This document shows, one piece after another, positions 57,754 to 64,000 of a stretch of DNA of 64,000 bases; within the stretch, counting starts at the first letter, position 1, and each line of letters begins with the position of its first letter. Origin of the DNA: CAVUCH01 sp963739995 (lineage in GTDB: Bacteria; Acidobacteriota; Vicinamibacteria; Vicinamibacterales; JAENWD01); the NCBI GenBank assembly GCA_963739995.1, contig CAVUCH010000015.1, forward strand, positions 1-64,000, read 5' to 3'. Under the pieces are notes generated by a model. That model made no database searches. It was not told where the DNA came from and worked only from the letters and a program-made list of their open reading frames with translations. A program made the translations under genes and the position numbers.

Positions 57754-57867
57754 AAGTAGCTACGGAAATGATGAGTCACGAACGAGAGTCTCGTTGCTGG
57801 CCGGCTGGGCGTCAAGTGGTGAATCGGGCGTCAAATCCTACGCGAGTTCTGTCGGGGCGCGGACTGC

Positions 57868-57950
<83 letters not shown>

Positions 57951-57972
57951 CGCCGCGCTCGCTCGGCCGCCA

Positions 57973-58021
57973 GCCGTTAGCCATTGGCCGTTGGCCGTTA
58001 GCCGTTAGCCGCCCACCGTTA
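57973..58021. repeat. heptanucleotide array (GCCGTTA/GCCATTG)
   Basis: Units GCCGTTA, GCCATTG, GCCGTTG, GCCGTTA, GCCGTTA and partial copies follow directly on a GGCGGTG array, ending 11 bp before the selenoprotein start codon. A different sequence but the same 7-bp period. Confidence 0.8.
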
Positions 58022-58031
58022 GAATGCCAAT

Positions 58032-58364
58032 ATGCCGAAGCCGATCTTCTACTGGAAGCCAACCTGAACGACCTGTAAGAATGCCAGAGGTCATCTGGCA
58101 GAGCGCGGGATCGAGGTCGAGGAGCGTGACATCAACCGGACGCCGCCCTCGCGCGCTTTTCTCGAGCAGCACATCCACGAGACGAACTTCCTCGAGTACG
58201 TCAGCCGCCGCAGCCCGGTGTTCAGGGAGCGCCCGCTGCCCACGTCGAAGCGGGAGGCCATCACGCTGATGCTCGAGCAGCCGAACCTGATCAAGCGGCC
58301 AATCCTCGTCTTGAGTCGTCGCGCGATCTTCGGATTCGACAAGAAGGCGTACGACGAGCTCTAG
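58032..58364 (+). CDS. predicted selenoprotein, ArsC/Spx-like (Sec at TGA 58065)
   Basis: A 110-residue thioredoxin-fold protein of the ArsC/Spx family. The frame from ATG 58032 to TAG 58364 is broken only by TGA at 58065-58067, codon 12. If this is read as selenocysteine, the start reads MPKPIFYWKPT-U-TTC, giving a UxxC redox motif where relatives have CxxC. After it come KNARGHLAERGIEVEERDI, HIHETNFLEYVSRR and PNLIKRPILVLSRRAIFGF, the last matching the RP-LV-GF end of ArsC-like proteins. A 7-bp hairpin at 58082-58100 fits a bacterial SECIS. A nonsense mutation or read error is the alternative, but the 98 codons after the TGA are fully open and protein-like. Function would be thiol/selenol redox, perhaps arsenate or similar. 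Confidence 0.85.
58082..58100 (+). promoter_or_regulatory. bacterial SECIS hairpin of the ArsC/Spx-like gene
   Basis: TGCCAGA (58082-58088) pairs without mismatch with TCTGGCA (58094-58100); the loop is GGTCA. The first loop base lies 22 nt after the TGA (21 nt between), within the 16-37 nt range of known bSECIS elements, with G in the first two loop positions. The loop resembles the GGUC of the E. coli fdhF element. It overlaps codons for NARGHLA. Confidence 0.82.
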
Positions 58365-58383
58365 TGGCCTGTATCGGCTGAAG
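58361..58383. repeat. second copy of the 23-bp repeat
   Basis: Exact copy of 40937-40959 and, as there, its TAG (58362-58364) is the stop codon of the gene before it. The longer element seen at 40937-41095 does not follow here. Confidence 0.85.
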
Positions 58384-58435
58384 GCCACGGATCGTTCCGC
58401 CTCGCGCGAGATTCGGACCGGCGGCGGGATGTGGA

Positions 58436-58455
58436 GCCGGCACTCCAGTGCCGGC
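58436..58455. repeat. perfect hairpin GCCGGCACT-CC-AGTGCCGGC
   Basis: Nine-base-pair perfect inverted repeat with a CC spacer in the gap before the DUF72 gene. Same form as 27390-27407. Could work as a terminator for the selenoprotein gene. Confidence 0.6.
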
Positions 58456-58459
58456 GCTC

Positions 58460-58498
58460 CGCCCACCGTCCACCGTCCACCGCCCACCGCCCACCGCC
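58460..58498. repeat. short heptanucleotide array (CCGCCCA/CCGTCCA)
   Basis: Five units of CCGCCCA or CCGTCCA, the inverse of GGCGGTG type arrays, between the hairpin and the DUF72 gene. Confidence 0.75.
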
Positions 58499-58539
58499 GG
58501 GGCTATCGCCCGCTTCCGCTTCGTGGTATCCATGTGGGA

Positions 58540-58560
58540 CAGGGCGTCAGCCCCTGCTGA
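58540..58560. repeat. hairpin CAGGGCGTCAGCCCCTG, inverse partner of 59597-59616
   Basis: CAGGGCGTCAGCCCCTGCTG just upstream of the DUF72 start. The reverse complement of 59597-59616 differs from it by one extra C only. Each copy can itself fold (CAGGGC with GCCCCTG). Confidence 0.7.
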
Positions 58561-58565
58561 GGGCC

Positions 58566-59594
58566 ATGGGCGAGCTCCGAATCGGAACCTCCGGCTGGAA
58601 TTACCCGACCGGGAAGGGCACCTGGAACGGCGTGTTCTATCCGCCCCGGAAGGGCCGCGGGTCGAGCGTACCCGGGTTCGACGAGCTCTCGTATTACGCC
58701 GAGCACTTCAACACCGTGGAGGTGAACTCCAGCTTCTACGGGACGCCGCGAGCCCAGGTGAGCCGCAGCTGGGCGGATCGCACACCGGCGGGCTTCGAGT
58801 TCTCGCTCAAGCTGTATCAGAAGTTCACGCATCCGGGCATGTACAAGGCTGCGCGGCTCGGCGACCTGCCCGCCACACCGGAGGAGCTCGACGCGCTTGC
58901 CCGTGTAAACCGCGCTGACATCGATGAATTCAAGGCGGGCATCGAGCCGCTGGCATCCACCGGCAAGCTGGGCGCATTGCTGGCGCAGTTTCCGCCGAGC
59001 TTCAAGGACACGCCTCAGTCTCGCGCGTATCTCGAGTGGCTGCTCAAGGCTTTTCGCGAGTATCCGGTATCCGTAGAACTCCGGCACAGCAGCTGGAGCG
59101 ACCGGGTGGCCGACACGGTGGAGCTGCTGAACGGGTTCGGCGCCGCCTGGACTCAGATCGATGAGCCGAAGTTCCGGTCATCGATTCGCCAGAACCAGCT
59201 GCCCAACGTGCGCACGTTCTACTACATGCGGCTGCACGGACGGAATGCGGCGCAGTGGTGGAAGCACGACGCCACCGAAGACCGGTACAACTACCTCTAC
59301 TCCACGGAGGAACTGCAGCCGCTCGCCGAAACCGCCACGGCAGCCCGGGCCATCGTCAAGAAGGCGTACCTGTTCATGAACAACCACTTTGCGGCGAAGT
59401 CCGTCGCGAACGCCGTTATCGTCAAGCACCTCACGGGCGACACGATTGAAGGGGAGTACCCCCGGGCGATGGTCGATCGCTACGACGTTCTCGCGCCGCT
59501 CGTGCAGACGACAGACTCGTGGTCCAGTGAGCAACGCAAGGAGCCCGCTCGTGTCTCAGCCGCACCCCGCCGAAAGACTCGCTCGCGGTCATGA
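58566..59594 (+). CDS. DUF72 family protein (YecE-like)
   Basis: A 342-residue TIM-barrel-type protein of the DUF72 family; function not known. RIGTSGWNYPTGKGTWNGVF at the N-terminus, YYAEHFNTVEVNSSFYGTP, FEFSLKLYQKFTHPG, LLAQFPPSFKDTP, VSVELRHSSW, and MNNHFAAKSVANAVIVKHL are family signatures. ATG 58566 is the first codon of the family domain. A basic, unordered C-terminal tail (EPARVSAAPRRKTRSRS) is extra. Hairpin copies stand on both sides of the gene. Confidence 0.92.
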   Translation: MGELRIGTSGWNYPTGKGTWNGVFYPPRKGRGSSVPGFDELSYYAEHFNTVEVNSSFYGTPRAQVSRSWADRTPAGFEFSLKLYQKFTHPGMYKAARLGDLPATPEELDALARVNRADIDEFKAGIEPLASTGKLGALLAQFPPSFKDTPQSRAYLEWLLKAFREYPVSVELRHSSWSDRVADTVELLNGFGAAWTQIDEPKFRSSIRQNQLPNVRTFYYMRLHGRNAAQWWKHDATEDRYNYLYSTEELQPLAETATAARAIVKKAYLFMNNHFAAKSVANAVIVKHLTGDTIEGEYPRAMVDRYDVLAPLVQTTDSWSSEQRKEPARVSAAPRRKTRSRS

Positions 59595-59596
59595 AC

Positions 59597-59616
59597 GTCA
59601 GCAGGGCTGACGCCCT
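59597..59616. repeat. hairpin, inverse partner of 58540-58560
   Basis: TCAGCAGGGCTGACGCCCTG. Three bases after the DUF72 stop. CAGGGC/GCCCTG form the stem. May act as terminator for DUF72 and the converging cyclophilin gene. Confidence 0.65.
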
Positions 59617-59646
59617 GCGCGACATCCCACGCGCGTCCGTGCGGCG

Positions 59647-60393
59647 CTACCTGACGGGGGCGCCCTTCACGTACATCCGCTTGATCAGGTCGCCAACCTC
59701 AATCTTCGCCGGCACGTCGGCCCCGCTGATCACGTGGCCGAAGACGGCGTACTTGCCATTGAGCGCCGGCTTCGGGCCCAGCGTGACGTAGAACTGCGAG
59801 TCGGCCTGCGCGGCATCGCCGGCGTGCGCCATCGCAACCGCCCCCGTGGTGTGGAGGTGCTTCTTCGAGAACTCCGCCACGCCCACGGGCTTGCCGCTGC
59901 CGGCGGCGGCGCCGCGGCCCCACTGATCCCGTTTGCTCATGTCGCGGGTCTGCGGGTCGCCGGTCTGGATCACGAACCCGGGCACCACCCGGTGGAAGCG
60001 CTGTCCGTTATAAAAGCCCTTCTTCGTGAGGGCGAGGATGTAGGCCACCGTCTTCGGCGCGTCATCCGGGTACGTCTCGAACTCGAATGCCCCCTTGGAG
60101 GTTTCAACCACGATGACGGGACCTGCGCCAGGACTCGGCTTCGCCGCCGCAGCCGCGGGGGCCGCCTTGGCGGCGCCTGCCGTGGCTGGCGGCTTGGCAG
60201 CACCGGGTTTCGCCTGGACTCCAGCCGGCGTGTTGGCCGCGGGCCGCGTGGTTGCTGGCGCCGTGCCCGACTTCGGATCTGTCTTGGGCGGAGGACTCTC
60301 TTTCGGTGGCGGCGTCTGCGCGGCTGCCCCTGTCGCTCCGACGATCGCAAGCGCTGCGAGCACCGCTACCGCTGTCCTTCGATACGTGTGCAT
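59647..60393 (-). CDS. secreted cyclophilin-type peptidyl-prolyl isomerase
   Basis: Proline isomerase, 248 residues. A signal peptide (VAVLAALAIVGATGAAAQ) is followed by a Pro/Ala/Lys-rich linker (about 25-90) and the cyclophilin domain: VVETSKGAFEFETYPDDAPKTV, FYNGQRFHRVVPGFVIQTGDP (catalytic Arg), VAMAHAGDAAQADSQFYVTLGP and YAVFGHVISGADV. MA-HAG in place of the usual MARA is a small divergence near the active site. Folds envelope proteins. Confidence 0.94.
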   Translation of the reverse strand: MHTYRRTAVAVLAALAIVGATGAAAQTPPPKESPPPKTDPKSGTAPATTRPAANTPAGVQAKPGAAKPPATAGAAKAAPAAAAAKPSPGAGPVIVVETSKGAFEFETYPDDAPKTVAYILALTKKGFYNGQRFHRVVPGFVIQTGDPQTRDMSKRDQWGRGAAAGSGKPVGVAEFSKKHLHTTGAVAMAHAGDAAQADSQFYVTLGPKPALNGKYAVFGHVISGADVPAKIEVGDLIKRMYVKGAPVR

Positions 60394-61173
60394 TCACCTC
60401 TCCTTGCCCACCCGGTGGACGCCAACTCTCGGGCACAGCTCGCGGACGGCGCAGGCGCCGCACCGCGGGAATACGGGGCGGCAGATGTTCTGTCCCCAGG
60501 TGACGAGATACAGGTTGATGTAGGGCCACCATCGCTGTTCGATGGATTCATACAGCGCCTGCTCCGTCTCCTCCGGGTCTGCCGTCCTGACCCAGCCGAG
60601 GCGATTCGAGATGCGGTGGACGTGCGTATCCACGCAGATGTTGTGCTGGCTCTTGAAAGCGAGAATCAACACGAGGTTTGCGGTCTTGCGGCCCACACCC
60701 GGGAGGGCCGTCAACTCCTCCATGGTGCGCGGCACGCGCCCTCCGAACCTGGTCGCAAGGGTATCGGCCGTTGCTTTCACGAACCGCGCCTTGTTGCGGT
60801 AGAAGCTCACCGGATAAATCAGCCGCTCGATCTCTTCCACCGTGAGCCGCGCCATCGTGCGCGCCGTGCGCGCCCGCTTGAACAACCGCACCGACGCGGC
60901 GTGGGTCGTGGCGTCCTGCGTCCGCGCGGAGAGGAGCGTCGCGATCAGCACGTGGAAAGGATCCTCTGCCTGCGACTCGGAGATCTTCTCGATGGCGGGC
61001 AACGCCATCCCGGTGATCGCGAGCGCCAGATCGCGCATGACGGGCTCGACTGGCGCGGCTGACGGGGTTCGAGAACTGCGGCGCCACGCGCGCGGTGCGG
61101 TCGATTGCGGTTTCAGGATGTCCACCGTGGCTCGCTTCCAAGAATGCGGAAGGCTGGGTTCCTGACCCATCAT
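60394..61173 (-). CDS. nth: endonuclease III
   Basis: DNA glycosylase/AP lyase for oxidised pyrimidines. 259 residues from ATG 61173, which overlaps the upstream stop; the first 45 residues are not conserved, and ATG 61038 (MRDLALAI) is an alternative. SARTQDATTHAASVRLF, LPGVGRKTANLVLILAF (helix-hairpin-helix with catalytic Lys nearby) and ICVDTHVHRISNRLGW (catalytic Asp) are present. The iron-sulfur loop is CRPVFPRCGACAVRELC (C-x6-C-x2-C-x5-C). Confidence 0.96.
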   Translation of the reverse strand: MMGQEPSLPHSWKRATVDILKPQSTAPRAWRRSSRTPSAAPVEPVMRDLALAITGMALPAIEKISESQAEDPFHVLIATLLSARTQDATTHAASVRLFKRARTARTMARLTVEEIERLIYPVSFYRNKARFVKATADTLATRFGGRVPRTMEELTALPGVGRKTANLVLILAFKSQHNICVDTHVHRISNRLGWVRTADPEETEQALYESIEQRWWPYINLYLVTWGQNICRPVFPRCGACAVRELCPRVGVHRVGKER

Positions 61174-62120
61174 CCTACGGGAGTCAGCGCTGCGTTTCCC
61201 GTGAGCACCGCGATGACGTTACGCACCGCGAGATCGGCCATGGCCAGCCGCGTCTCGCGGGTGGCGCTGCCGAGGTGCGGCGCGAGCACGGCATTCTCGA
61301 GCGGCAGCAGTTCCGCGTGCACTGCTGGTTCGCGTTCGAACACGTCGAGTGCCGCCCCCGCGATCAGCCGTTCACGCAGCGCCCACGCGAGCGCGGCCTC
61401 GTCGACGACCGCTCCGCGCGTCGTGTTCACCAGATACGCCGTGCGTTTCATGCGCGCGAGGGCCCGCTGGTCGATCAGCTTACGCGTGTCGGGGGTCAAC
61501 GGCACGTGCAGGCTGACGATGTCGGATGTGGCGAGCAGGCGATCGAACGACATCGGCTCGGCCGCGGGCCAGTCCACAGGCCGCCGGCTGCTGACGGCCA
61601 CGCGCATCCCGAAGGCCGCCGCCCGATCGGCGACCGCGCGGCCGATCCGGCCCGCACCGACCAGCCCCAGCTGCTTGCCGCGCAGGCTCGTGCCCAGCAT
61701 GAAATCGAACGCCCACCCCTTCCACGCGCCCCGGCGAACGATGCGCTCGCCCTCACCCAGCCGCCGCGTGATGGCCAGGATCAAGGCCCACGTGTAGTCA
61801 GCGACCGCGTCGGTCAGCACGTCGGGCGTGTTGGTGCACACGATCCCTTTCGAGCGTGCGTAGGGGACGTCCAGGTTGTCGTAACCGACCGCCACATTCG
61901 CGATCACTTTCAGGTCGGCACCCGCGTCGATCGCTGGGGGATCCAGCCGGTCGCCGAGGAGCACGACAATGCCTTGCTTCCCGCGCAGCCGATCGTGCAG
62001 CTCACCTGGTGTGAGGCCCGTCTCGCCCATGTGCATATCCACCTCGAAACGCTCTTGGAGCAGCGTCAGAGGAGCAGCCGGCAGCCTGCGGGTCACGAGC
62101 ACGGAGGGGCGCACCCACAC
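61170..62120 (-). CDS. D-2-hydroxyacid dehydrogenase
   Basis: NAD(P)-dependent reductase of the glyoxylate/hydroxypyruvate group, 316 residues. LGLVGAGRIGRAVADRAAAF is the Rossmann GxGxxG; catalytic Arg lies in VNTTRGAVVDE, Glu in FEREPAVH, His in LAPHLGSATRETR. VAVGYDNLDVPYARSKGIVCTNTPDVLTD is typical of GyaR-like enzymes. Start GTG 62120 or GTG 62114. Overlaps nth by four bases; no metabolic partner is adjacent. Confidence 0.94.
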   Translation of the reverse strand: MWVRPSVLVTRRLPAAPLTLLQERFEVDMHMGETGLTPGELHDRLRGKQGIVVLLGDRLDPPAIDAGADLKVIANVAVGYDNLDVPYARSKGIVCTNTPDVLTDAVADYTWALILAITRRLGEGERIVRRGAWKGWAFDFMLGTSLRGKQLGLVGAGRIGRAVADRAAAFGMRVAVSSRRPVDWPAAEPMSFDRLLATSDIVSLHVPLTPDTRKLIDQRALARMKRTAYLVNTTRGAVVDEAALAWALRERLIAGAALDVFEREPAVHAELLPLENAVLAPHLGSATRETRLAMADLAVRNVIAVLTGNAALTPVG

Positions 62121-62212
62121 ATCTTAGGACGAATCGGCCGGTTTCACAGGCGACGGCGGCGGCCGTCGACCATGGAATAATCCAGGGGTCGATCCGGTCA
62201 GAGGAGAAGACC

Positions 62213-62608
62213 ATGGACCGAGTGCTCGGACGTGTGGCTCCGGTGTGTTATGCGCTCCTGCGGATAGTCGCGGGATTCCTGTTCGCCTGCCACGGGGCAC
62301 AGAAACTGTTCGGCGTGCTTGGCGGCGCTGCAGTACCGATCGCCTCCCTGCGCGGCGCGGCAGGGATCATCGAATTGGTCTGCGGCACCCTCATCGCGCT
62401 TGGCTTGTTCACGGGTTACGCGGCGTTCGTGGCGAGCGGCGAGATGGCCGTCGCGTACTTCCGGGCGCACGCCCCGCAAGGCTTCTGGCCACTCCTAAAT
62501 CGCGGCGAGCTGTCGGCGCTGTACAGCTTCCTGTTCCTGTATATGGCGACACGAGGGACGGTAGCGTACGGCCTTGACACGCTCCTGCGACGACGGGGCC
62601 GACGATAG
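62213..62608 (+). CDS. DoxX family membrane protein
   Basis: A 131-residue protein with four membrane segments. LLRIVAGFLFACHGAQKLFGVLG near the N-terminus and GLFTGYAAFVASGEMAVAYF fit the DoxX family, which includes oxidoreductase-associated membrane proteins. The ATG is preceded by GAGGAG. It diverges from the hydroxyacid dehydrogenase. Function in general unclear. Confidence 0.92.
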   Translation: MDRVLGRVAPVCYALLRIVAGFLFACHGAQKLFGVLGGAAVPIASLRGAAGIIELVCGTLIALGLFTGYAAFVASGEMAVAYFRAHAPQGFWPLLNRGELSALYSFLFLYMATRGTVAYGLDTLLRRRGRR

Positions 62609-62665
62609 TGCGTGTGCCTCGGATGCTGGCCTGCCAGCGCGGCGGTTGATCTGCCCCAGCAGCAG

Positions 62666-62699
62666 CGGGCCGCCTCGTCGACGCACGAGGCTCGGCCCG
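62666..62699. terminator. long hairpin between converging doxX and the SelW-like gene
   Basis: CGGGCCG/CGGCCCG plus inner CCTCGT/ACGAGG, separated by a two-base bulge, around a 6-nt loop. Thirteen base pairs in all. May end both transcripts; no T tract. Confidence 0.55.
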
Positions 62700-62726
62700 T
62701 AGTGCTCATTCACCCTGGACCAGCCG

Positions 62727-62987
62727 TCAAGGATCCTGCTCCGGAGCGCCGAGGAGTCTCGCGCGGACCGTGTCGACCACCGTGCGTGCCGAAGGAAGCA
62801 CTCCCAGGGCGGCCAGCGCACCTGCATCAACGAGCGTCTCCCCGTCAACCAGCACTTTGAACTCCCCGTAGCGGCCTCGCACCATGTCCACGTCGACACC
62901 GAGGTCGCGACGAAGCCGCGCCGCCACACGGACGGCGTGCAGACCGCTCAGTCAAAACGCGCAATAGCGAACGGCGATGCGGGCCAT
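62727..62987 (-). CDS. predicted selenoprotein, SelW-like Rdx family (Sec at TGA 62954-62952)
   Basis: An 86-residue protein of the SelW/SelT/SelH (Rdx) family. From ATG 62987 the frame reads MARIAVRYCAF-TGA-LSGLHAVRVAARLRRDLG. TGA as selenocysteine at codon 12 gives the CxxU motif (Cys9, Sec12) at exactly the place found in SelW. The remaining part, VDVDMVRGRYGEFKVLVDGE and LVDAGALAALGVLPSARTV, contains the G-x-G/FKV core of the family. AAGG precedes the ATG. A 7-bp hairpin lies downstream of the TGA. Gene callers that stop at TGA would start at GTG 62927 and lose the active site. Follows the sugar phosphomutase gene by 27 bp. Probable thiol/selenol redox protein. Confidence 0.9.
62919..62937 (-). 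promoter_or_regulatory. bacterial SECIS hairpin of the SelW-like gene
   Basis: On the minus strand CGCCGTC pairs with GGCGGCG (one G-T wobble) around loop CGTGT. The stem starts 15 nt after the TGA and the loop 22 nt after it, the same spacing as for the ArsC/Spx-like gene. The second loop base is G, as bSECIS elements require. Other foldings of this GC-rich stretch are possible. Confidence 0.65.
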
Positions 62988-63014
62988 GGTTCGCCTTTCT
63001 GATGCTGGCGCTGG

Positions 63015-64000
63015 TTACACCATCCCGCCCACCAGCCCGAACACCTCGTCTGCCAAGGCCCGCGCGGCCGCCACGGTCGGCGCCTCCGCCACGACCCGGA
63101 CAATGGGCTCGGTATTGGAGCCCCGCACGTGGAACCACGCGTCGCCAAGCGTCACCTTGACGCCGTCGTGGAGATCCAGCGGGTATTGCGCGTAGACCTG
63201 GCGCACACGGCGGAGGACGTCGGCGACGCGTTGCGAGGGACAGGCGGTCTGGGCTTTGACCATGCCCGACGGGGGGAGGCCGGCCACCAGCGACGACAGC
63301 GGTTCTCGGGCGTCTGCCAGCAGGTGCAGCACGAGCCCGATGCCGACCAGGCTGTCGCGGCCGAAGTTGATGGCCGGGTAGATGACCCCGCCGTTACCCT
63401 CACCGCCGATGACCGCGTGCTCACGCTGCATGCCTTCCGCGACGTTCGCCTCTCCGACGGCCGTGCGCACGACGCGACACCCGGCCCGCCGCGCCACGAT
63501 GTCGAGCCGGTGCGTGGTCGACAGGTTTGTCACAACCGTTCCGGGCGTGCGCGCGAGCACCCGCTGCACCGCGAGCACCAGCGTCAACTCCTCTCCAATC
63601 GGCTCGCCGCGGTCGGAGACGATCGCCAGCCGGTCGGCGTCCATGTCCTGCGCGAAGCCGACATCGGCGCCGCTCGATCTCACGAGGTCGCACAGCGCCG
63701 AGAGGTTCTCGGGTGTCGGCTCGGCACCACGAGGAAAGGATCCGTCCGGGGTGGTGTGGATCGTCACGACGTCCGCTCCGAGCGCCTCGATGAGCCTCGG
63801 CGTCACGAGCGATCCGGCGCCGTTGCACGAGTCAAGGGCGACCCGCAGCCGGCGGCCGCGGGCCATGGGCAGCATGCCAAGGGTGTCGACGACCGCCCTC
63901 AGGTGCAGATCCAGTACGTCAGGCCGGCTCTCGATTCGTGGCATTCCGCTGCCACGCACCCGGCGGTACTCGCCCTGGTGGTAGATGTCGAGCAGCTCGC
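63015..64000 (-). CDS. phosphoglucosamine/phosphomannomutase family, 5' end outside window
   Basis: Alpha-D-phosphohexomutase, at least 328 residues; the N-terminal part with the active-site Ser is beyond 64000. The visible part starts ELLDIYHQGEYRRVRGSG, then VALDSCNGAGSLVTPRL (domain 2), GFAQDMDADRLAIVSDRGE (metal-binding DxDxD), VIGGEGNGGVIYP (substrate loop) and WFHVRGSNTEPIVRVVAEAP (phosphate loop). The layout resembles archaeal-type GlmM or ManB; which sugar it handles cannot be told. Downstream, 27 bp away, is the SelW-like gene. Confidence 0.92.
   Translation of the reverse strand, partial: ELLDIYHQGEYRRVRGSGMPRIESRPDVLDLHLRAVVDTLGMLPMARGRRLRVALDSCNGAGSLVTPRLIEALGADVVTIHTTPDGSFPRGAEPTPENLSALCDLVRSSGADVGFAQDMDADRLAIVSDRGEPIGEELTLVLAVQRVLARTPGTVVTNLSTTHRLDIVARRAGCRVVRTAVGEANVAEGMQREHAVIGGEGNGGVIYPAINFGRDSLVGIGLVLHLLADAREPLSSLVAGLPPSGMVKAQTACPSQRVADVLRRVRQVYAQYPLDLHDGVKVTLGDAWFHVRGSNTEPIVRVVAEAPTVAAARALADEVFGLVGGMV

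Overview
The window comes from a high-GC bacterium, most probably an acidobacterium of the Vicinamibacteria (subdivision 6) type. The evidence is a VWA protein of the acidobacterial kind (13933-14988), a Ser/Thr kinase fused to a beta-propeller (55006-57753), many 7-bp tandem arrays between genes, and a general housekeeping gene set without phage or transposase genes. It looks like ordinary chromosome with many short repeats.

Layout. 1-60 is a tRNA-Glu cut by the window edge. 287-4965 holds an M23 peptidase, then heme O synthase, an ABC exporter and a CtaM-like protein (cytochrome oxidase assembly). 5190-10462 holds a beta-lactamase/NamZ fusion, a secreted protein and an EamA transporter. 10561-12781 is a partial ATP synthase operon (small membrane protein-atpZ-atpI-atpB-atpE) with no F1 genes. 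13037-17757 has two VWA proteins, a CobA-HemD fusion and a coiled-coil envelope protein. 17860-21931 is uppS-cdsA-dxr-rseP, with rseP frameshifted. 21970-27373 has truA, pyrE, a TolC-type channel and two glycosyltransferases. 27530-36550 is largely pyrimidine synthesis: pyrR-pyrB-pyrC-second OPRTase on the minus strand and pyrK-pyrD-pyrF on the plus strand, separated by a frameshifted phosphodiesterase. 36613-43699 holds Pal, a LysW-like/LarE-like pair, a receiver-PilZ regulator, a CNNM/CBS protein and a metal P-type ATPase with its ArsR regulator. 43912-50899 has a peroxiredoxin, a Gld-type ABC cluster and PBP4. 50900-57753 has an ankyrin protein, an alanyl-tRNA editing protein, queC, queE and the kinase. 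58032-64000 has a DUF72 protein, cyclophilin, endonuclease III, a 2-hydroxyacid dehydrogenase, DoxX, a sugar phosphomutase and two genes that ordinary gene calling would miss.

Main discovery. Two short genes have an in-frame TGA at codon 12, exactly where a redox cysteine is expected, each followed by a hairpin that fits the bacterial SECIS model. One is an ArsC/Spx-like protein with a UxxC motif (58032-58364, plus strand). The other is a SelW-like Rdx protein with a CxxU motif (62727-62987, minus strand). Both hairpins have the same geometry: 14 nt after the TGA, a 7-bp stem and a 5-nt loop. They are predicted selenoproteins, so the organism should carry selA, selB, selC and selD elsewhere.

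Other notable points are a shared 7-bp period in tandem arrays of very different composition, a 23-bp repeat that twice begins at a stop codon, a QueC whose PP-loop serine is replaced by tryptophan, an inverted partial copy of the 5' end of a response-regulator gene, and two frameshifts that may be assembly errors.
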